A stretch of DNA of 50,573 bases, taken from Nostocales cyanobacterium Centralia_MAG_434 (GTDB lineage: Bacteria; Cyanobacteriota; Cyanobacteriia; Cyanobacteriales; Nostocaceae). The stretch covers positions 1 through 50,573 of the forward strand of contig JAJPJF010000530.1 of the NCBI GenBank assembly GCA_021324415.1, written 5' to 3'. The position numbers and the translations under genes are program-made. Of the stretch, positions 27,791 through 35,736 are shown piece after piece (the first letter of the stretch is position 1; the number at the start of each line of letters is the position of its first letter). The notes below the pieces were generated by a model, which had not been told where the DNA came from, did no database searches, and was given only the letters and a program-made list of their open reading frames with translations.

Positions 27791-27818
27791 AAGGTTGCTC
27801 AAATCAGCAGCCTTTTTT
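27791..27818 (+). terminator. Rho-independent terminator after the DUF1830 gene
   Basis: AAGGTTGCT (27791-27799) pairs with AGCAGCCTT (27806-27814), with one G-T wobble and a six-base loop, and runs into six Ts at 27813-27818. Confidence 0.88.
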
Positions 27819-27869
27819 GTTTATGGGGAGTGGGGATTTAGGAGTTAGTGATAAAATTATCTCCCTGGT

Positions 27870-27975
27870 CCCCCTTGTCCTCCTCATCCCCCTTGTCCTC
27901 CTCATCCCCCTTGTCCTCCTCATCCCCCTTGTCCTCCTCATCCCCCTTGTCCTCCTTGTCCTCCTCATCCCCCTG
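27870..27975. repeat. 18-bp tandem repeat, CCCCCTTGTCCTCCTCAT
   Basis: Four perfect 18-base units occupy 27870-27941, followed by a fifth variant unit to about 27970. The array is pyrimidine-rich on the + strand and is related to the GGGGACAAG-type arrays elsewhere in the window. The open frame crossing it (MIKKTILL with repeated LVLLIP) is a by-product of the repeat, not a gene. Confidence 0.95.
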
Positions 27976-28001
27976 CTTCTTTTCCGGATACAATCCTTAA
28001 T

Positions 28002-28439
28002 ATGGATTTACCTTCTTTTCTGTGGTTATGGAGAATAGCAGCATGGTCAATGGGGTTGTCGCTGTTGGCTTATTTGCTATTGGCACTAACAGGGATCTGG
28101 ATGTTTCGTACCAGAGCATTACAGCAAGAACGGCCTAGCTGGCTACGTCCCCTCCACTATCTGATTGGCTGGTGTATGGTCAGTCTAGTGCTGCTTCTGC
28201 TACTTATTGGTATTATTGGTACATTAGGGCACTTTGGTTCCTTAGGACAGTCATCACATTTATCTGCTGGACTGTTAGTAGTGGTGTTAGTTTTACTTTC
28301 TAGTGGCAGTGCATTACAAATAGGTGCCAGAAACCCTTGGCCTAGACGCATTCACATTGGTACTAATCTAGCTTTGTTGGTTGGTTTTATCTGGGTGTCG
28401 TTAACTGGTTGGAGTGTTGTGCAGAAATATTTACCTTGA
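28002..28439 (+). CDS. DUF4079 family membrane protein
   Basis: The 145-residue protein has four membrane spans (about 8-35, 50-72, 83-103, 115-137) with short loops, and matches the cyanobacterial DUF4079 family (LALTGIWMFRTR, LHYLIGWCMVSLVLLLLLIG, RIHIGTNLALLVGFIWVSLTGWSVVQKYL). Two histidines in the second and last parts (LRPLHYLIGW, RRIHIGT) recall cytochrome b561-like proteins, but haem binding is not established. It starts within 35 bases of the tandem repeat. The ATG at 28002 is the only sensible start. Confidence 0.85.
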   Translation: MDLPSFLWLWRIAAWSMGLSLLAYLLLALTGIWMFRTRALQQERPSWLRPLHYLIGWCMVSLVLLLLLIGIIGTLGHFGSLGQSSHLSAGLLVVVLVLLSSGSALQIGARNPWPRRIHIGTNLALLVGFIWVSLTGWSVVQKYLP

Positions 28440-28605
28440 CACAACATGAGTTAATGACCTATGAGATTTGCCAGACTGTGACTTGATTTGTCAGATTTAT
28501 CTCATGAGCAGTTCTTGGCTATGTTCAGCATAGGCAGTAATTAACAATCGTAATATTATGTAATAAAGAGATGATTAACATATATTAATTCATCCCATAT
28601 CCACA

Positions 28606-29142
28606 ATGGCATCACCTTCTGTTTTTCGCTTATCTCCTTTGATTCGGATCACGCTGTTGAGTCTATATGTAGCACTCACAGTACCATTACCTTTTTTGTC
28701 TGAGGTAACAAACGCACCCGTACCACCAGCACTATTGTGGGTAGGTATTGTTATCGGTTTGGTTGCTTTATATGCAGCTTTGAGTGAACGTGTGATTTTA
28801 GATGATCAGGAAATTCGCGTCGCTTATCCCAACTGGGTACCGCAATTTTTTCGGAAAGGTTGGTCATTACCTTGGTCGGAGGTGCAAGAGTTAAAACCTC
28901 GCACTACTGGTCAAGGAGGACTAGTGTACTATTTCAAAAGTAATGAAGGGAAAGCTTATTTACTCCCAATGCGTGTAGCTGGTTTTTCACAACTGGTAAA
29001 ACAAGTACAGGCTAAGACCGGAATTGATACAACAGATGTTTATCCATTGGCTCAGCCATGGATGTATTTTATTTTATTAATATTTACACTACTGTTGCTA
29101 TTGGTGGATGCTTGGACAATTGCAACAGCTTTACAACAGTAA
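28606..29142 (+). CDS. Conserved membrane protein with PH-like segment
   Basis: I recognise only a general type. The 178-residue protein has two N-terminal spans (about 11-31 and 40-60), a soluble middle part of 85 residues (ERVILDDQEIRVAYPNW, LPWSEVQELKPRTTGQGG, YYFKSNEGKAYLLPMRV) that reads like a bacterial pleckstrin-homology-type domain, and one C-terminal span (about 150-174). The pattern suggests an inner-membrane or thylakoid protein with a cytoplasmic domain. The ABC ATPase gene starts 70 bases later on the same strand, so they may be co-expressed. Confidence 0.75.
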   Translation: MASPSVFRLSPLIRITLLSLYVALTVPLPFLSEVTNAPVPPALLWVGIVIGLVALYAALSERVILDDQEIRVAYPNWVPQFFRKGWSLPWSEVQELKPRTTGQGGLVYYFKSNEGKAYLLPMRVAGFSQLVKQVQAKTGIDTTDVYPLAQPWMYFILLIFTLLLLLVDAWTIATALQQ

Positions 29143-29211
29143 GTAGTTATCAGTTATCAATGACCAGGTGTATGCTGCAGGAGAGTAACTATTGACCATC
29201 ACTCCCCTAAA

Positions 29212-29982
29212 ATGACTTCCCAAGCTCAATTACGATTAGAGCAAGTTCACTTATTTGCAAAGCTGAAAACTCAGGGAAAGGAGAACTTGCAAGGCTACCC
29301 TATATTGCACGATATTTCTTTTGAGGTATTTGAAGGCGATCGCGTTGCGATTGTCGGACCCTCCGGTGCAGGAAAAACTCACTTATTACGTCTTCTCAAT
29401 CGGCTTAGTGAACCCAGTAGTGGCAAAATCTATCTTGAAAATAGAGAGTATCATCAAATTCCCGTTTTACAACTACGCGCTTGTGTGACGCTTGTACAGC
29501 AAGAGTCAAAGCTATTGGGAATGACAGTGAAAGAAGCGTTGGCGTATCCTTTAGTTTTACGTGGTTTGTCTAAGCAGACTATTCAGCAACGCCTGAGTCA
29601 CTGGATGGAACTGTTACACATCCCCAGTGATTGGTTAGAACGAACTGAAGTGCAACTTTCTGCAGGACAGCGACAACTGGTAGCGATCGCACGTGCCTTA
29701 GTGATCCAACCAAAAATTTTATTATTAGACGAGCCTACTTCTGCTTTAGATGCTAGTGCAGGTCTACATTTATTGGAAGTATTAAATCAGCTTGCTCATA
29801 GTCATCAAACAACGATTCTGATGGTAAATCACCAGATGGAGTTTATCCAAAAATTTAGTACGCAATTGTTACATTTACAAAATGGTCGGTTATTGATAAA
29901 TCAAAAAGCCTCACTGGTTGACTGGGTCAACTTACAAGAAAGCCTAATACAAGCACAAGCACAAGACGATTTTGGATTTTAG
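29212..29982 (+). CDS. ABC transporter ATP-binding protein, orphan
   Basis: The 256-residue protein is a single nucleotide-binding domain: Walker A GPSGAGKT (49-56), Q-loop LVQQES, signature LSAGQ (148-152), Walker B ILLLDEPTSALD (168-179) and H-loop VNHQ. The signature is LSAGQ instead of LSGGQ. The overall form resembles the iron-export ATPase FetA (YbbL) or PstB-like proteins, but no permease or binding protein lies nearby; the gene before it encodes the PH-like membrane protein, which is not a recognised permease. Substrate and partner are unknown. Confidence 0.88.
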   Translation: MTSQAQLRLEQVHLFAKLKTQGKENLQGYPILHDISFEVFEGDRVAIVGPSGAGKTHLLRLLNRLSEPSSGKIYLENREYHQIPVLQLRACVTLVQQESKLLGMTVKEALAYPLVLRGLSKQTIQQRLSHWMELLHIPSDWLERTEVQLSAGQRQLVAIARALVIQPKILLLDEPTSALDASAGLHLLEVLNQLAHSHQTTILMVNHQMEFIQKFSTQLLHLQNGRLLINQKASLVDWVNLQESLIQAQAQDDFGF

Positions 29983-30016
29983 AAGTGAGTAGTTGTGATC
30001 ATAAGCATTGGCGTTG

Positions 30017-30787
30017 TTAGATTTGACTGCTTAGTGTGGAACGCTGATTAGTGAATCTCTCTTTGGCTGCTAACTTGGCTTGAGATTGAGGGATATTAGC
30101 ATTTAAAATCTCCATATTAAACCTATATCCCACATTGCGGATAGTTTGAATCAAGCTGGGTTGCCTGGGATCAAGTTCCACTTTTTTCCGTAGTGATAAA
30201 ACGTGAGTATCTATAGTACGTGGATTATCAATAGCGTCCGGCCAAGCACGACGTAGTAGTTCTGATCTCGATAGAGGGACTCCTCCCGCTTGAGCCAAAA
30301 CATAGAGTAGACTAAATTCTTGGGGTGTTAAGTCGATGAACTCTCCTTGAAAGCGAACACGACGCTGTACTAAATCAATTTGCAGAGCACCATAATCAAG
30401 ATAGGCTGGTGCAACAGGTGTACGTTTGCGACGAATAAGTGCCTCAACCCGTGCAAGAAACTCTTGCATACCAAAAGGTTTGCTGAGGTAGTCATCAGCG
30501 CCTGCTTTTAATCCTGCGACAATATCAGCTTCATTAGTACGGGCAGATAACAATAAGATTAAAGGCTGCTGCTGACGATGCAACCAACGACAAAACTCAA
30601 CACCATCCCCATCTGGCAAATCGGCATCGAGGATAACTAGTGTTGGTTGATGGCTTAAAAATAATTCCCTTGCTTGATAAATACTTGCTGCCTGATGCAC
30701 CCGATATTCCAGTTGTTGCAAGTGCCAGCCTAGCAAGGACCTCAAATGGGAATTTCCCTCAACGATTTCAATACAAACCGAACCCAC
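30017..30787 (-). CDS. OmpR-family response regulator, NblR-like
   Basis: The 256-residue regulator has a receiver domain (1-118) with acceptor D54 and K103, and an OmpR-type winged helix (about 128-224: IDLTPQEFSLLYVLAQ, TIDTHVLSLRKKVE, RNVGYRFN). The N-terminus reads EIVEGNSHLR, so the usual acidic pair is E10 with G11: the second metal-binding acid is missing. That makes it an atypical receiver that may work without phosphorylation. Overall it resembles NblR, the cyanobacterial regulator of phycobilisome degradation, which is also reported to act independently of phosphorylation. The match is from memory and not certain. The start is GTG 30787. Confidence 0.85.
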   Translation of the reverse strand: MGSVCIEIVEGNSHLRSLLGWHLQQLEYRVHQAASIYQARELFLSHQPTLVILDADLPDGDGVEFCRWLHRQQQPLILLLSARTNEADIVAGLKAGADDYLSKPFGMQEFLARVEALIRRKRTPVAPAYLDYGALQIDLVQRRVRFQGEFIDLTPQEFSLLYVLAQAGGVPLSRSELLRRAWPDAIDNPRTIDTHVLSLRKKVELDPRQPSLIQTIRNVGYRFNMEILNANIPQSQAKLAAKERFTNQRSTLSSQI

Positions 30788-31365
30788 AGTGACAAGATCC
30801 CTTAGCGTGCATGCCTTTCAAAGTAACAAAGCCTATGTATAAGGTTTTGTAACCCTTGTTACCTCCACTGCCTTCTTTTTAAGATTTGCTCATGACAAAA
30901 GTACCAGAATATTTAACTGATGCCTTATCCACAGCCAAGTCAGTCCTATTCTTAAATTTTTGTTATGCTTGTTTAAAAATCTTTGTTATATTTGTTTTAT
31001 GGTAAGCTAGGTTAAATTTCTGGCTTTTAAAAAAGTGCACTTACCGAGGCATGCTACTGCTTACAGGCTATTTCTTATATATGATGTCTTTCTGCTTAAT
31101 ATTAATAGCCGTAGCAGCAATGCATCAATTGATGCTCCAACCCCCCAATACAATTTTGCAATTAGCAGAGATAATTGTATCAACAACTCAAGAGGTGCTA
31201 AACTACCTATCTTTTGGAATAGGATCTAAATATGTTGTAGTAGCTTTTGGGTGTTTCTCAAAGGAGAGATATTTATTTTGATTTAATGTCAAGCTAAGGA
31301 TAATACTTCCAATTTCAGCTTGGATAATTTACAATTCTCATTCCAAACACATTTCTAAAGCAGTT
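30788..31365. other. Intergenic region, no supported gene
   Basis: The 578 bases between the response regulator and the DUF6761-like gene are AT-rich. A 76-codon frame from ATG 31051 begins with a hydrophobic stretch, but it has no usable ribosome site and no recognisable family. Nothing else stands out. Confidence 0.45.
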
Positions 31366-31608
31366 ATGCTCCAGGACACACAAACCATCCGCTATTACCA
31401 AAGACTGACTGACGCCCTCGTCGAGCTATGGAATCGCGGCTATCGTACTGATGATATGCGGATGTATATGGATGGCTACATCGCCGCCCTGCGACACAGC
31501 CATGCCATTGAACCCTTTCTGATTCATCGCCTAGAGGAGGAAGTCACCCGATACTTATACGATGCATCAAACTTTGAAATGACTCAGCCACAGCCTGACT
31601 ACTACTAA
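31366..31608 (+). CDS. Small conserved cyanobacterial protein (DUF6761-like)
   Basis: The 80-residue protein (MLQDTQTIRYYQRLTDALVE, then NRGYRTDDMRMYMDGYIAAL and HRLEEEVTRYLYDASNF) is mostly helical and soluble, and resembles the small cyanobacterial family DUF6761. Its role is unknown. The ATG at 31366 has no clear ribosome site. A short hairpin with AATGATCAA/TTGATCATT arms overlaps the stop region (31607-31627), and a strong terminator lies 190 bases further on. Confidence 0.8.
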   Translation: MLQDTQTIRYYQRLTDALVELWNRGYRTDDMRMYMDGYIAALRHSHAIEPFLIHRLEEEVTRYLYDASNFEMTQPQPDYY

Positions 31609-31800
31609 TGATCAAGTCTTGATCATTCATAGCAACTGCTGAGCAACGCAGATAATCATAACACATTATCTGCTCTAGTCAACACTGCGATAGTGTGAAT
31701 TTTGGAGAAATGAAACGCCCTTTGGGCGGCTTCCTGTAGGGTAAAAGCCGTGCTTATGTATGAATCCTACCTACTTTTAAATGTGGAAGTATAAAAAAGT

Positions 31801-31836
31801 GTTCCCTGGTCGATGAGATGACTAGGGGATTTTTTT
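31801..31836 (+). terminator. Rho-independent terminator
   Basis: Positions 31801-31810 and 31821-31830 form a 10-bp stem including three wobble pairs, with a 10-base loop, followed by Ts from 31830 to 31836. It probably ends the DUF6761-like transcript. Confidence 0.75.
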
Positions 31837-31840
31837 ATGA

Positions 31841-31911
31841 GGACAAGGGAGATAAGGGGGACAAGGGGGACAAGGGGGACAAGGGGGACAAGGGAGGCAA
31901 GGGGGACAAGG
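31841..31911. repeat. 9-bp tandem repeat, GGGGGACAA
   Basis: Four consecutive perfect GGGGGACAA units begin at 31856, flanked by variants (GGGAGATAA, GGGAGGCAA). This is the purine-rich complement type of the arrays at 27870 and 43243. Confidence 0.93.
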
Positions 31912-32034
31912 TCTAATACTATGCCCTATGCCCCATTTAAAGGACAAAATAGCTGTGGGGGTGATTTTAGACTCACCCCCACCTGAATATTTTTATAAGT
32001 GTTGAGTTTGCACCAATCCCTGTAAGTCAAATAT

Positions 32035-33648
32035 CTAATCAGCAACATTAACTAAGTCAAGAACTTGAGAATTAGCTAGTGTTGGGGAAGTAAAAATACG
32101 AGAATATAGACTAGAAGGCTGCTGTTGAGCGACAACTGGGAGAACTTGACGCGCATGAGCTGTGACTTCCACAGTTTTCACATCATAAGTTTGTATCGCT
32201 AACTTAGGATAGAGGCCAATTCCAATTATTGGAATTAAAAGACAAGCAGTGATCAAAAGTTCACGAGGTTTCAAATCTTGTACGACACCATCGAGTACCA
32301 AATTCTGCTCTTGTTTGCCGTAGAACACTTGACGCAGCATTGACAAGAGATAGATTGGAGTCAAAATCACGCCAACAGCACTTAACAGTACGACGACAAC
32401 CTTGAAACTGGAGGTGTAAACATCGCTGGAGGCAATTCCAAGGAACACCATCAATTCACCAACAAACCCACTCATCCCTGGTAAAGCAAGAGAAGCCATT
32501 GCACCAGCGGTAAATAGAGCAAATGTTTTAGGCATTACCTTTGCCATGCCGCCCATTTGATCCATCATTAAGGTGTGAGTGCGTTCGTATGTAGCGCCAG
32601 AGAGGAAGAACAAGCTAGCAGCAATTAAACCGTGGGAAACCATCTGTAGCACAGCGCCACTGATGCCCAAATCTGTATAAGAGGCAATACCAATTAGCAC
32701 AAACCCCATATGAGCAATTGAAGAGTAGGCTAAACGCCGCTTAAGGTTGGTTTGTGCAAAGGCACAGCAAGCCCCGTAAATAATATTCACTACGCCCAAA
32801 ATTGCCAGCACTGGTGCAAAGTAAACATGAGCATTAGTCAGCATTTCCATGTTGATGCGGATCAGCGCATAACCACCCATCTTCAACAAGACACCAGCCA
32901 AAATCATCGAACCAGGTGCTGATGCTTCACCATGAGCATCAGGTAGCCAAGTGTGTAGAGGGAATATTGGCAGCTTGACACCAAAGGCAATTAAGAAACC
33001 TGCATAAGCTAATAATTCAATGCTTTTGGGATATTGCTTTGTTCCCAGAGTAGCCATGTCAAAGGTCACTGTGTCTCCGGAGAAAGCCATTGCAAACCCT
33101 GCTACCAGGATAAATATTGACGCAGCAGCTGTGTAGAGAATGAACTTGGTAGCTGCATAGCGACGCTTTTGTCCTCCCCAAATAGAAATCAGCAGGTACA
33201 CTGGCACCAACTCTATTTCCCACATTAGGAAAAACAACAGCAGATCCTGCGCCACAAACACACCAATCTGGGCGCTGTACATAGCTAGCATCAAACCATA
33301 AAATAAACGCGGCTTGTTTGTTACTTTCCAAGCCGCGAATATTGCGAGAGTATTGATGATGCCTGTAAGTAGTACCAGCGGCATCGACAACCCATCAACC
33401 GCTACGGTCCAGTTCAAACCCAGTTGGGGAACCCAAGGATATTTTTCAATCAGTTGAAATGAATAGCTGTGAAAATCGTAGTTTTGCCAAAAGGCATAAA
33501 TCATGAGCGCAAAATCTGCAAGCGCGATTCCTAATGCATACCACCGGACAGTTTTGCCTTCTTTATCAGGGACAAATGGAATGGCTAGTGTAGCCACAAG
33601 TGGCAACAGAATAATAGTCGTTAACCAAGGAAACTCAATAGAATTCAT
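32035..33648 (-). CDS. ndhD: NAD(P)H-quinone oxidoreductase subunit 4 (NdhD)
   Basis: The 537-residue protein is a proton-pumping membrane subunit of the thylakoid NDH-1 complex, used in respiration and cyclic electron flow. About fourteen spans are present, with typical segments: [22 protein letters not shown] with the conserved glutamate, [23 protein letters not shown], and the [21 protein letters not shown] region. The sequence favours the NdhD1/D2 type found in NDH-1L rather than the CO2-uptake paralogues, but this cannot be settled here. The ATG at 33648 ([10 protein letters not shown]) is preferred to the TTG at 33657. ndhF is not adjacent. The C-terminal 40 residues are polar and variable. 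Confidence 0.95.
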   Translation of the reverse strand: MNSIEFPWLTTIILLPLVATLAIPFVPDKEGKTVRWYALGIALADFALMIYAFWQNYDFHSYSFQLIEKYPWVPQLGLNWTVAVDGLSMPLVLLTGIINTLAIFAAWKVTNKPRLFYGLMLAMYSAQIGVFVAQDLLLFFLMWEIELVPVYLLISIWGGQKRRYAATKFILYTAAASIFILVAGFAMAFSGDTVTFDMATLGTKQYPKSIELLAYAGFLIAFGVKLPIFPLHTWLPDAHGEASAPGSMILAGVLLKMGGYALIRINMEMLTNAHVYFAPVLAILGVVNIIYGACCAFAQTNLKRRLAYSSIAHMGFVLIGIASYTDLGISGAVLQMVSHGLIAASLFFLSGATYERTHTLMMDQMGGMAKVMPKTFALFTAGAMASLALPGMSGFVGELMVFLGIASSDVYTSSFKVVVVLLSAVGVILTPIYLLSMLRQVFYGKQEQNLVLDGVVQDLKPRELLITACLLIPIIGIGLYPKLAIQTYDVKTVEVTAHARQVLPVVAQQQPSSLYSRIFTSPTLANSQVLDLVNVAD

Positions 33649-33962
33649 CACTGACAATCATTTTTCGTTTTTCTCTTTTAATTACATTATATTAAGCATG
33701 GTTTAGTTTTGTAAACCTAATTTGTCTCTGAAATATTAAGAATTTGAATTTTTTTAGTAATAAATACTTAAAGTTTTTTGCCATTATCTATTTTAGACAG
33801 GTAAATGTAAAGTTTGTGTAATCAAACAAAAAACATTTACTCAATTCACCGTTACAATTTTTAGCACAAAAAAAATAGAAAGTTAACCACAACCTCAGTT
33901 TTTTTCAAGAAACTGGGGTTGTGGTTAACTTTTAACAGCAAGTGTATTGATATCTAGTGTTT
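33649..33962. other. Intergenic region upstream of ndhD
   Basis: Besides the thrB terminator (33882-33929) it holds only AT-rich sequence, which must include the ndhD promoter. Confidence 0.5.
33882..33929 (-). terminator. Strong terminator after thrB
   Basis: Arms 33882-33901 and 33910-33929 pair over 20 positions with a single mismatch and an eight-base loop. On the minus strand the stem is followed by a T-rich tract (complement of 33869-33880). It lies 33 bases after the thrB stop codon. Confidence 0.92.
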
Positions 33963-34928
33963 TTATGTGTTGTCAGCCACACCTCTCGCTCCTTGGATGT
34001 CAATACCAAGCGATCGCACAACAGCCACAATCCCTTTTTCCTGCCAAGCTGCTGCCATCGCCGCTGCTACACTTTCGGAATGTAAACTATTCGTTAAAGC
34101 CAAAAGCGTTGGCCCAGCACCACTAATGACCATGCCATAAGCTCCAGCAGCAATAGCCGCCTCATTCACAGCATCAAAACCAGGAATCAAAATCTTCCGA
34201 TAAGGTTGATGTAATTTATCTTGCAAACCAGCCCTCAACCAATCTTCCTGACCGGTTTCCAACCCTCGCAACAACAAACCCAAATGAGCCGTGTTAAAAA
34301 TGGCATCTGCACGACTTACCTCAGTCGGCAAAACCCGCCGCGCTTCCTGCGTTGAAAGCTCAAAATCTGGAATTGCCACAACTGGTACAATTTCCCTAGA
34401 CCAAGGAACCTCGCAAACCTCCCATTCTTGGATGTTTGGCGGTTCATTTCTCTTCCCCGTCGCTGCCAAACGACACCCTCCCAATAACGCTGGGACAACA
34501 TTATCCGGATGACCTTCTAAGACGATCGCCAACTCCATCACCTGTTGTTGACTCAAAACCTCACCACTTAGCAAATTTGCACCAAGCAACCCACCAACAA
34601 TAGCCGTTGCCGAACTACCCAAACCGCGTGCCAAGGGCACACCCATTTGAATCTCAATTTTTACAGGTGGCGGTGTCTGCTCCAAGTGTTGATAAAACTT
34701 TACAAATGCCTGATAGATCAAATTGCTCTGATCCGTTTTCACCTGTTCAGCCTCTGCACCAGTGACTTTAATAATCAATGGTTCCCCTTCTTCTGAGGAT
34801 AAAAGACTGAACTTGAACTCGTTGTACAGCGTTAAGGCTGCACCAATACAATCAAACCCCGGTCCCAAGTTGGCAGTCGTAGCGGGAACGGTAACAGTGA
34901 TAGGTTGTGAGAGATGGGATTGAGTCAT
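33963..34928 (-). CDS. thrB: Homoserine kinase
   Basis: The 321-residue GHMP-family kinase phosphorylates L-homoserine for threonine synthesis. The ATP-binding motif PLARGLGSSATAIVGG is present, with the N-terminal VPATTANLGPGFDCIGAAL and the C-terminal YGMVISGAGPTLLAL. The frame can be read further upstream to an ATG at 34958, but those ten residues (MPHAPCPVPA) are simply translated CCCATGCC repeat; the ATG at 34928 (MTQSHLSQP) is the true start. A strong terminator follows. No other threonine gene is adjacent, which is normal in cyanobacteria. Confidence 0.96.
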   Translation of the reverse strand: MTQSHLSQPITVTVPATTANLGPGFDCIGAALTLYNEFKFSLLSSEEGEPLIIKVTGAEAEQVKTDQSNLIYQAFVKFYQHLEQTPPPVKIEIQMGVPLARGLGSSATAIVGGLLGANLLSGEVLSQQQVMELAIVLEGHPDNVVPALLGGCRLAATGKRNEPPNIQEWEVCEVPWSREIVPVVAIPDFELSTQEARRVLPTEVSRADAIFNTAHLGLLLRGLETGQEDWLRAGLQDKLHQPYRKILIPGFDAVNEAAIAAGAYGMVISGAGPTLLALTNSLHSESVAAAMAAAWQEKGIVAVVRSLGIDIQGARGVADNT

Positions 34929-35143
34929 AGCGGGCACAGGGCATGGGGCATGGGGCATAAAAAAATTTCTTCTTCAATGTTCACTCCCCACTATCAAGTT
35001 AGGTTGGCAAGAATAAATCATTAAATCACTATTCGTTAAAGTTGAGCATACCTCATACCCCATGCCCTGTAAAAAATTTGTTTCGTTAAAGATTTAGCAC
35101 ACCCATGCCCCATGCCCTATTCCCTATTCCCAAAAATCCAAAA

Positions 35144-35171
35144 AACCCAGCTTCCAAAAAGAAACTGGGTT
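35144..35171 (-). terminator. Second terminator downstream of ycf35
   Basis: AACCCAG (35144-35150) pairs with CTGGGTT (35165-35171); on the minus strand the stem is followed by a T-rich tract (complement of about 35132-35145). It backs up the terminator at 35189-35219. Confidence 0.65.
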
Positions 35172-35188
35172 AGTCTTTTGAAAAAAAG

Positions 35189-35219
35189 CGGGCTAACTAC
35201 TAGTGACTTAGTTAACCCG
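35189..35219 (-). terminator. Terminator of ycf35
   Basis: CGGGCTAAC (35189-35197) pairs with GTTAACCCG (35211-35219) with one mismatch; on the minus strand seven Ts follow (complement of 35181-35187). It lies 28 bases after the ycf35 stop. Confidence 0.88.
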
Positions 35220-35247
35220 TGCAGCTTTGGGAACGCGCGGAGAAATT

Positions 35248-35598
35248 CTATTGCAATACCAACTTAACGTTGGCATTTTGTAGACCGCGTTGCTTGACTT
35301 CAGTTAAAGTCTTGTTAACAGCATACTTTTGATTAATTGAGTTGATCAACTCAGTTTGGTTGTGCTTCTTAGCTACGCCCCACAGGTCTGCGATCAAGTC
35401 AAAAGAACCATCGCTATTGCGGGACCAACCGAGGTCATATTCGCCTTCCAAAACTGCCACGATGTCAGAGCGAACGCGCTGGCCGTTGTAACCACGTACA
35501 TCAGCGTCGGTCTTTACAGTGATACCCAGGTCACGTAGAGAAGACTTGAGGATTTCTGCATCTGTGATTTTGGTGCGCAATGTGCTAAAATGAGACAT
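35248..35598 (-). CDS. ycf35: Ycf35 family protein (DUF1257)
   Basis: This 116-residue protein (MSHFSTLRTKITDAEILKSS, then DIVAVLEGEYDLGWSRN and SINQKYAVNKTLTEVKQRGL) is the conserved cyanobacterial and plastid Ycf35. It is soluble and its function is not established. The start is well fixed: a GGAGGAA ribosome site (complement of 35604-35610) stands seven bases before the ATG at 35598, so the longer frame up to 35670 is not used. The gene ends in two tandem terminators. The AAA ATPase Ycf46 lies just upstream on the same strand, separated by hairpins. Confidence 0.95.
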   Translation of the reverse strand: MSHFSTLRTKITDAEILKSSLRDLGITVKTDADVRGYNGQRVRSDIVAVLEGEYDLGWSRNSDGSFDLIADLWGVAKKHNQTELINSINQKYAVNKTLTEVKQRGLQNANVKLVLQ

Positions 35599-35605
35599 TT
35601 GGGTT

Positions 35606-35610
35606 CCTCC
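35606..35610 (-). promoter_or_regulatory. Ribosome binding site of ycf35
   Basis: On the minus strand this reads GGAGG, seven bases before the ATG at 35598. It decides the start against the longer frame. Confidence 0.85.
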
Positions 35611-35652
35611 AAAAGAGAAGATTGAGAAAAGGACAACGGTTTGTTTTAGGGA

Positions 35653-35729
35653 AAGCCGCGTATAACGCACGCGGTTTTTTTTTAACTGCTAGCATTTGTT
35701 GCTAGCCTCTCCCCCTGTAGTAGCAGGGG
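35653..35729. other. Cluster of hairpins between ycf46 and ycf35
   Basis: Three stems lie in 77 bases: CCGCG/CGCGG at about 35656-35674, followed on the + strand by nine Ts; GCTAGC/GCTAGC at 35688-35706; and CCCCTG/CAGGGG at 35712-35729, just after the ycf46 stop. On the minus strand none has a proper T-run, so they may be processing sites or partial terminators between the two genes. Confidence 0.6.
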
Positions 35730-35736
35730 AAAGCCT

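Larger units (their letters stand above)
31609..32034. other. Intergenic region with terminator and tandem repeat
   Basis: No gene is seen. Besides the features listed separately there are short hairpins at 31682-31696 (ACACT/AGTGT) and 31716-31728 (CGCCC/GGGCG), and a TGCCCTATGCCCC repeat near 31922. Confidence 0.55.
34929..35247. repeat. CCCATGC repeats and tandem terminators
   Basis: The gap upstream of thrB holds several copies of the dispersed CCCATGCCC word: two on the minus strand near 34937-34958, others near 35055-35066 and 35101-35120. The rest is the pair of terminators that end the ycf35 transcript. No gene is seen. Confidence 0.7.

Noticed and set aside
27870-27975. Tandem array taken as a CRISPR
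   Set aside because: Units are directly adjacent, with no unique spacers.
27757-28038. 93-codon frame rich in LVLLIP repeats
   Set aside because: It is generated by the 18-bp tandem repeat and contains the DUF1830 terminator; the real DUF4079 gene begins within it in another frame.
31051-31281. 76-codon frame with hydrophobic start
   Set aside because: The only purine-rich site is too close to the ATG, no family is recognised, and an overlapping frame of similar length exists. A real small membrane protein cannot be fully excluded.
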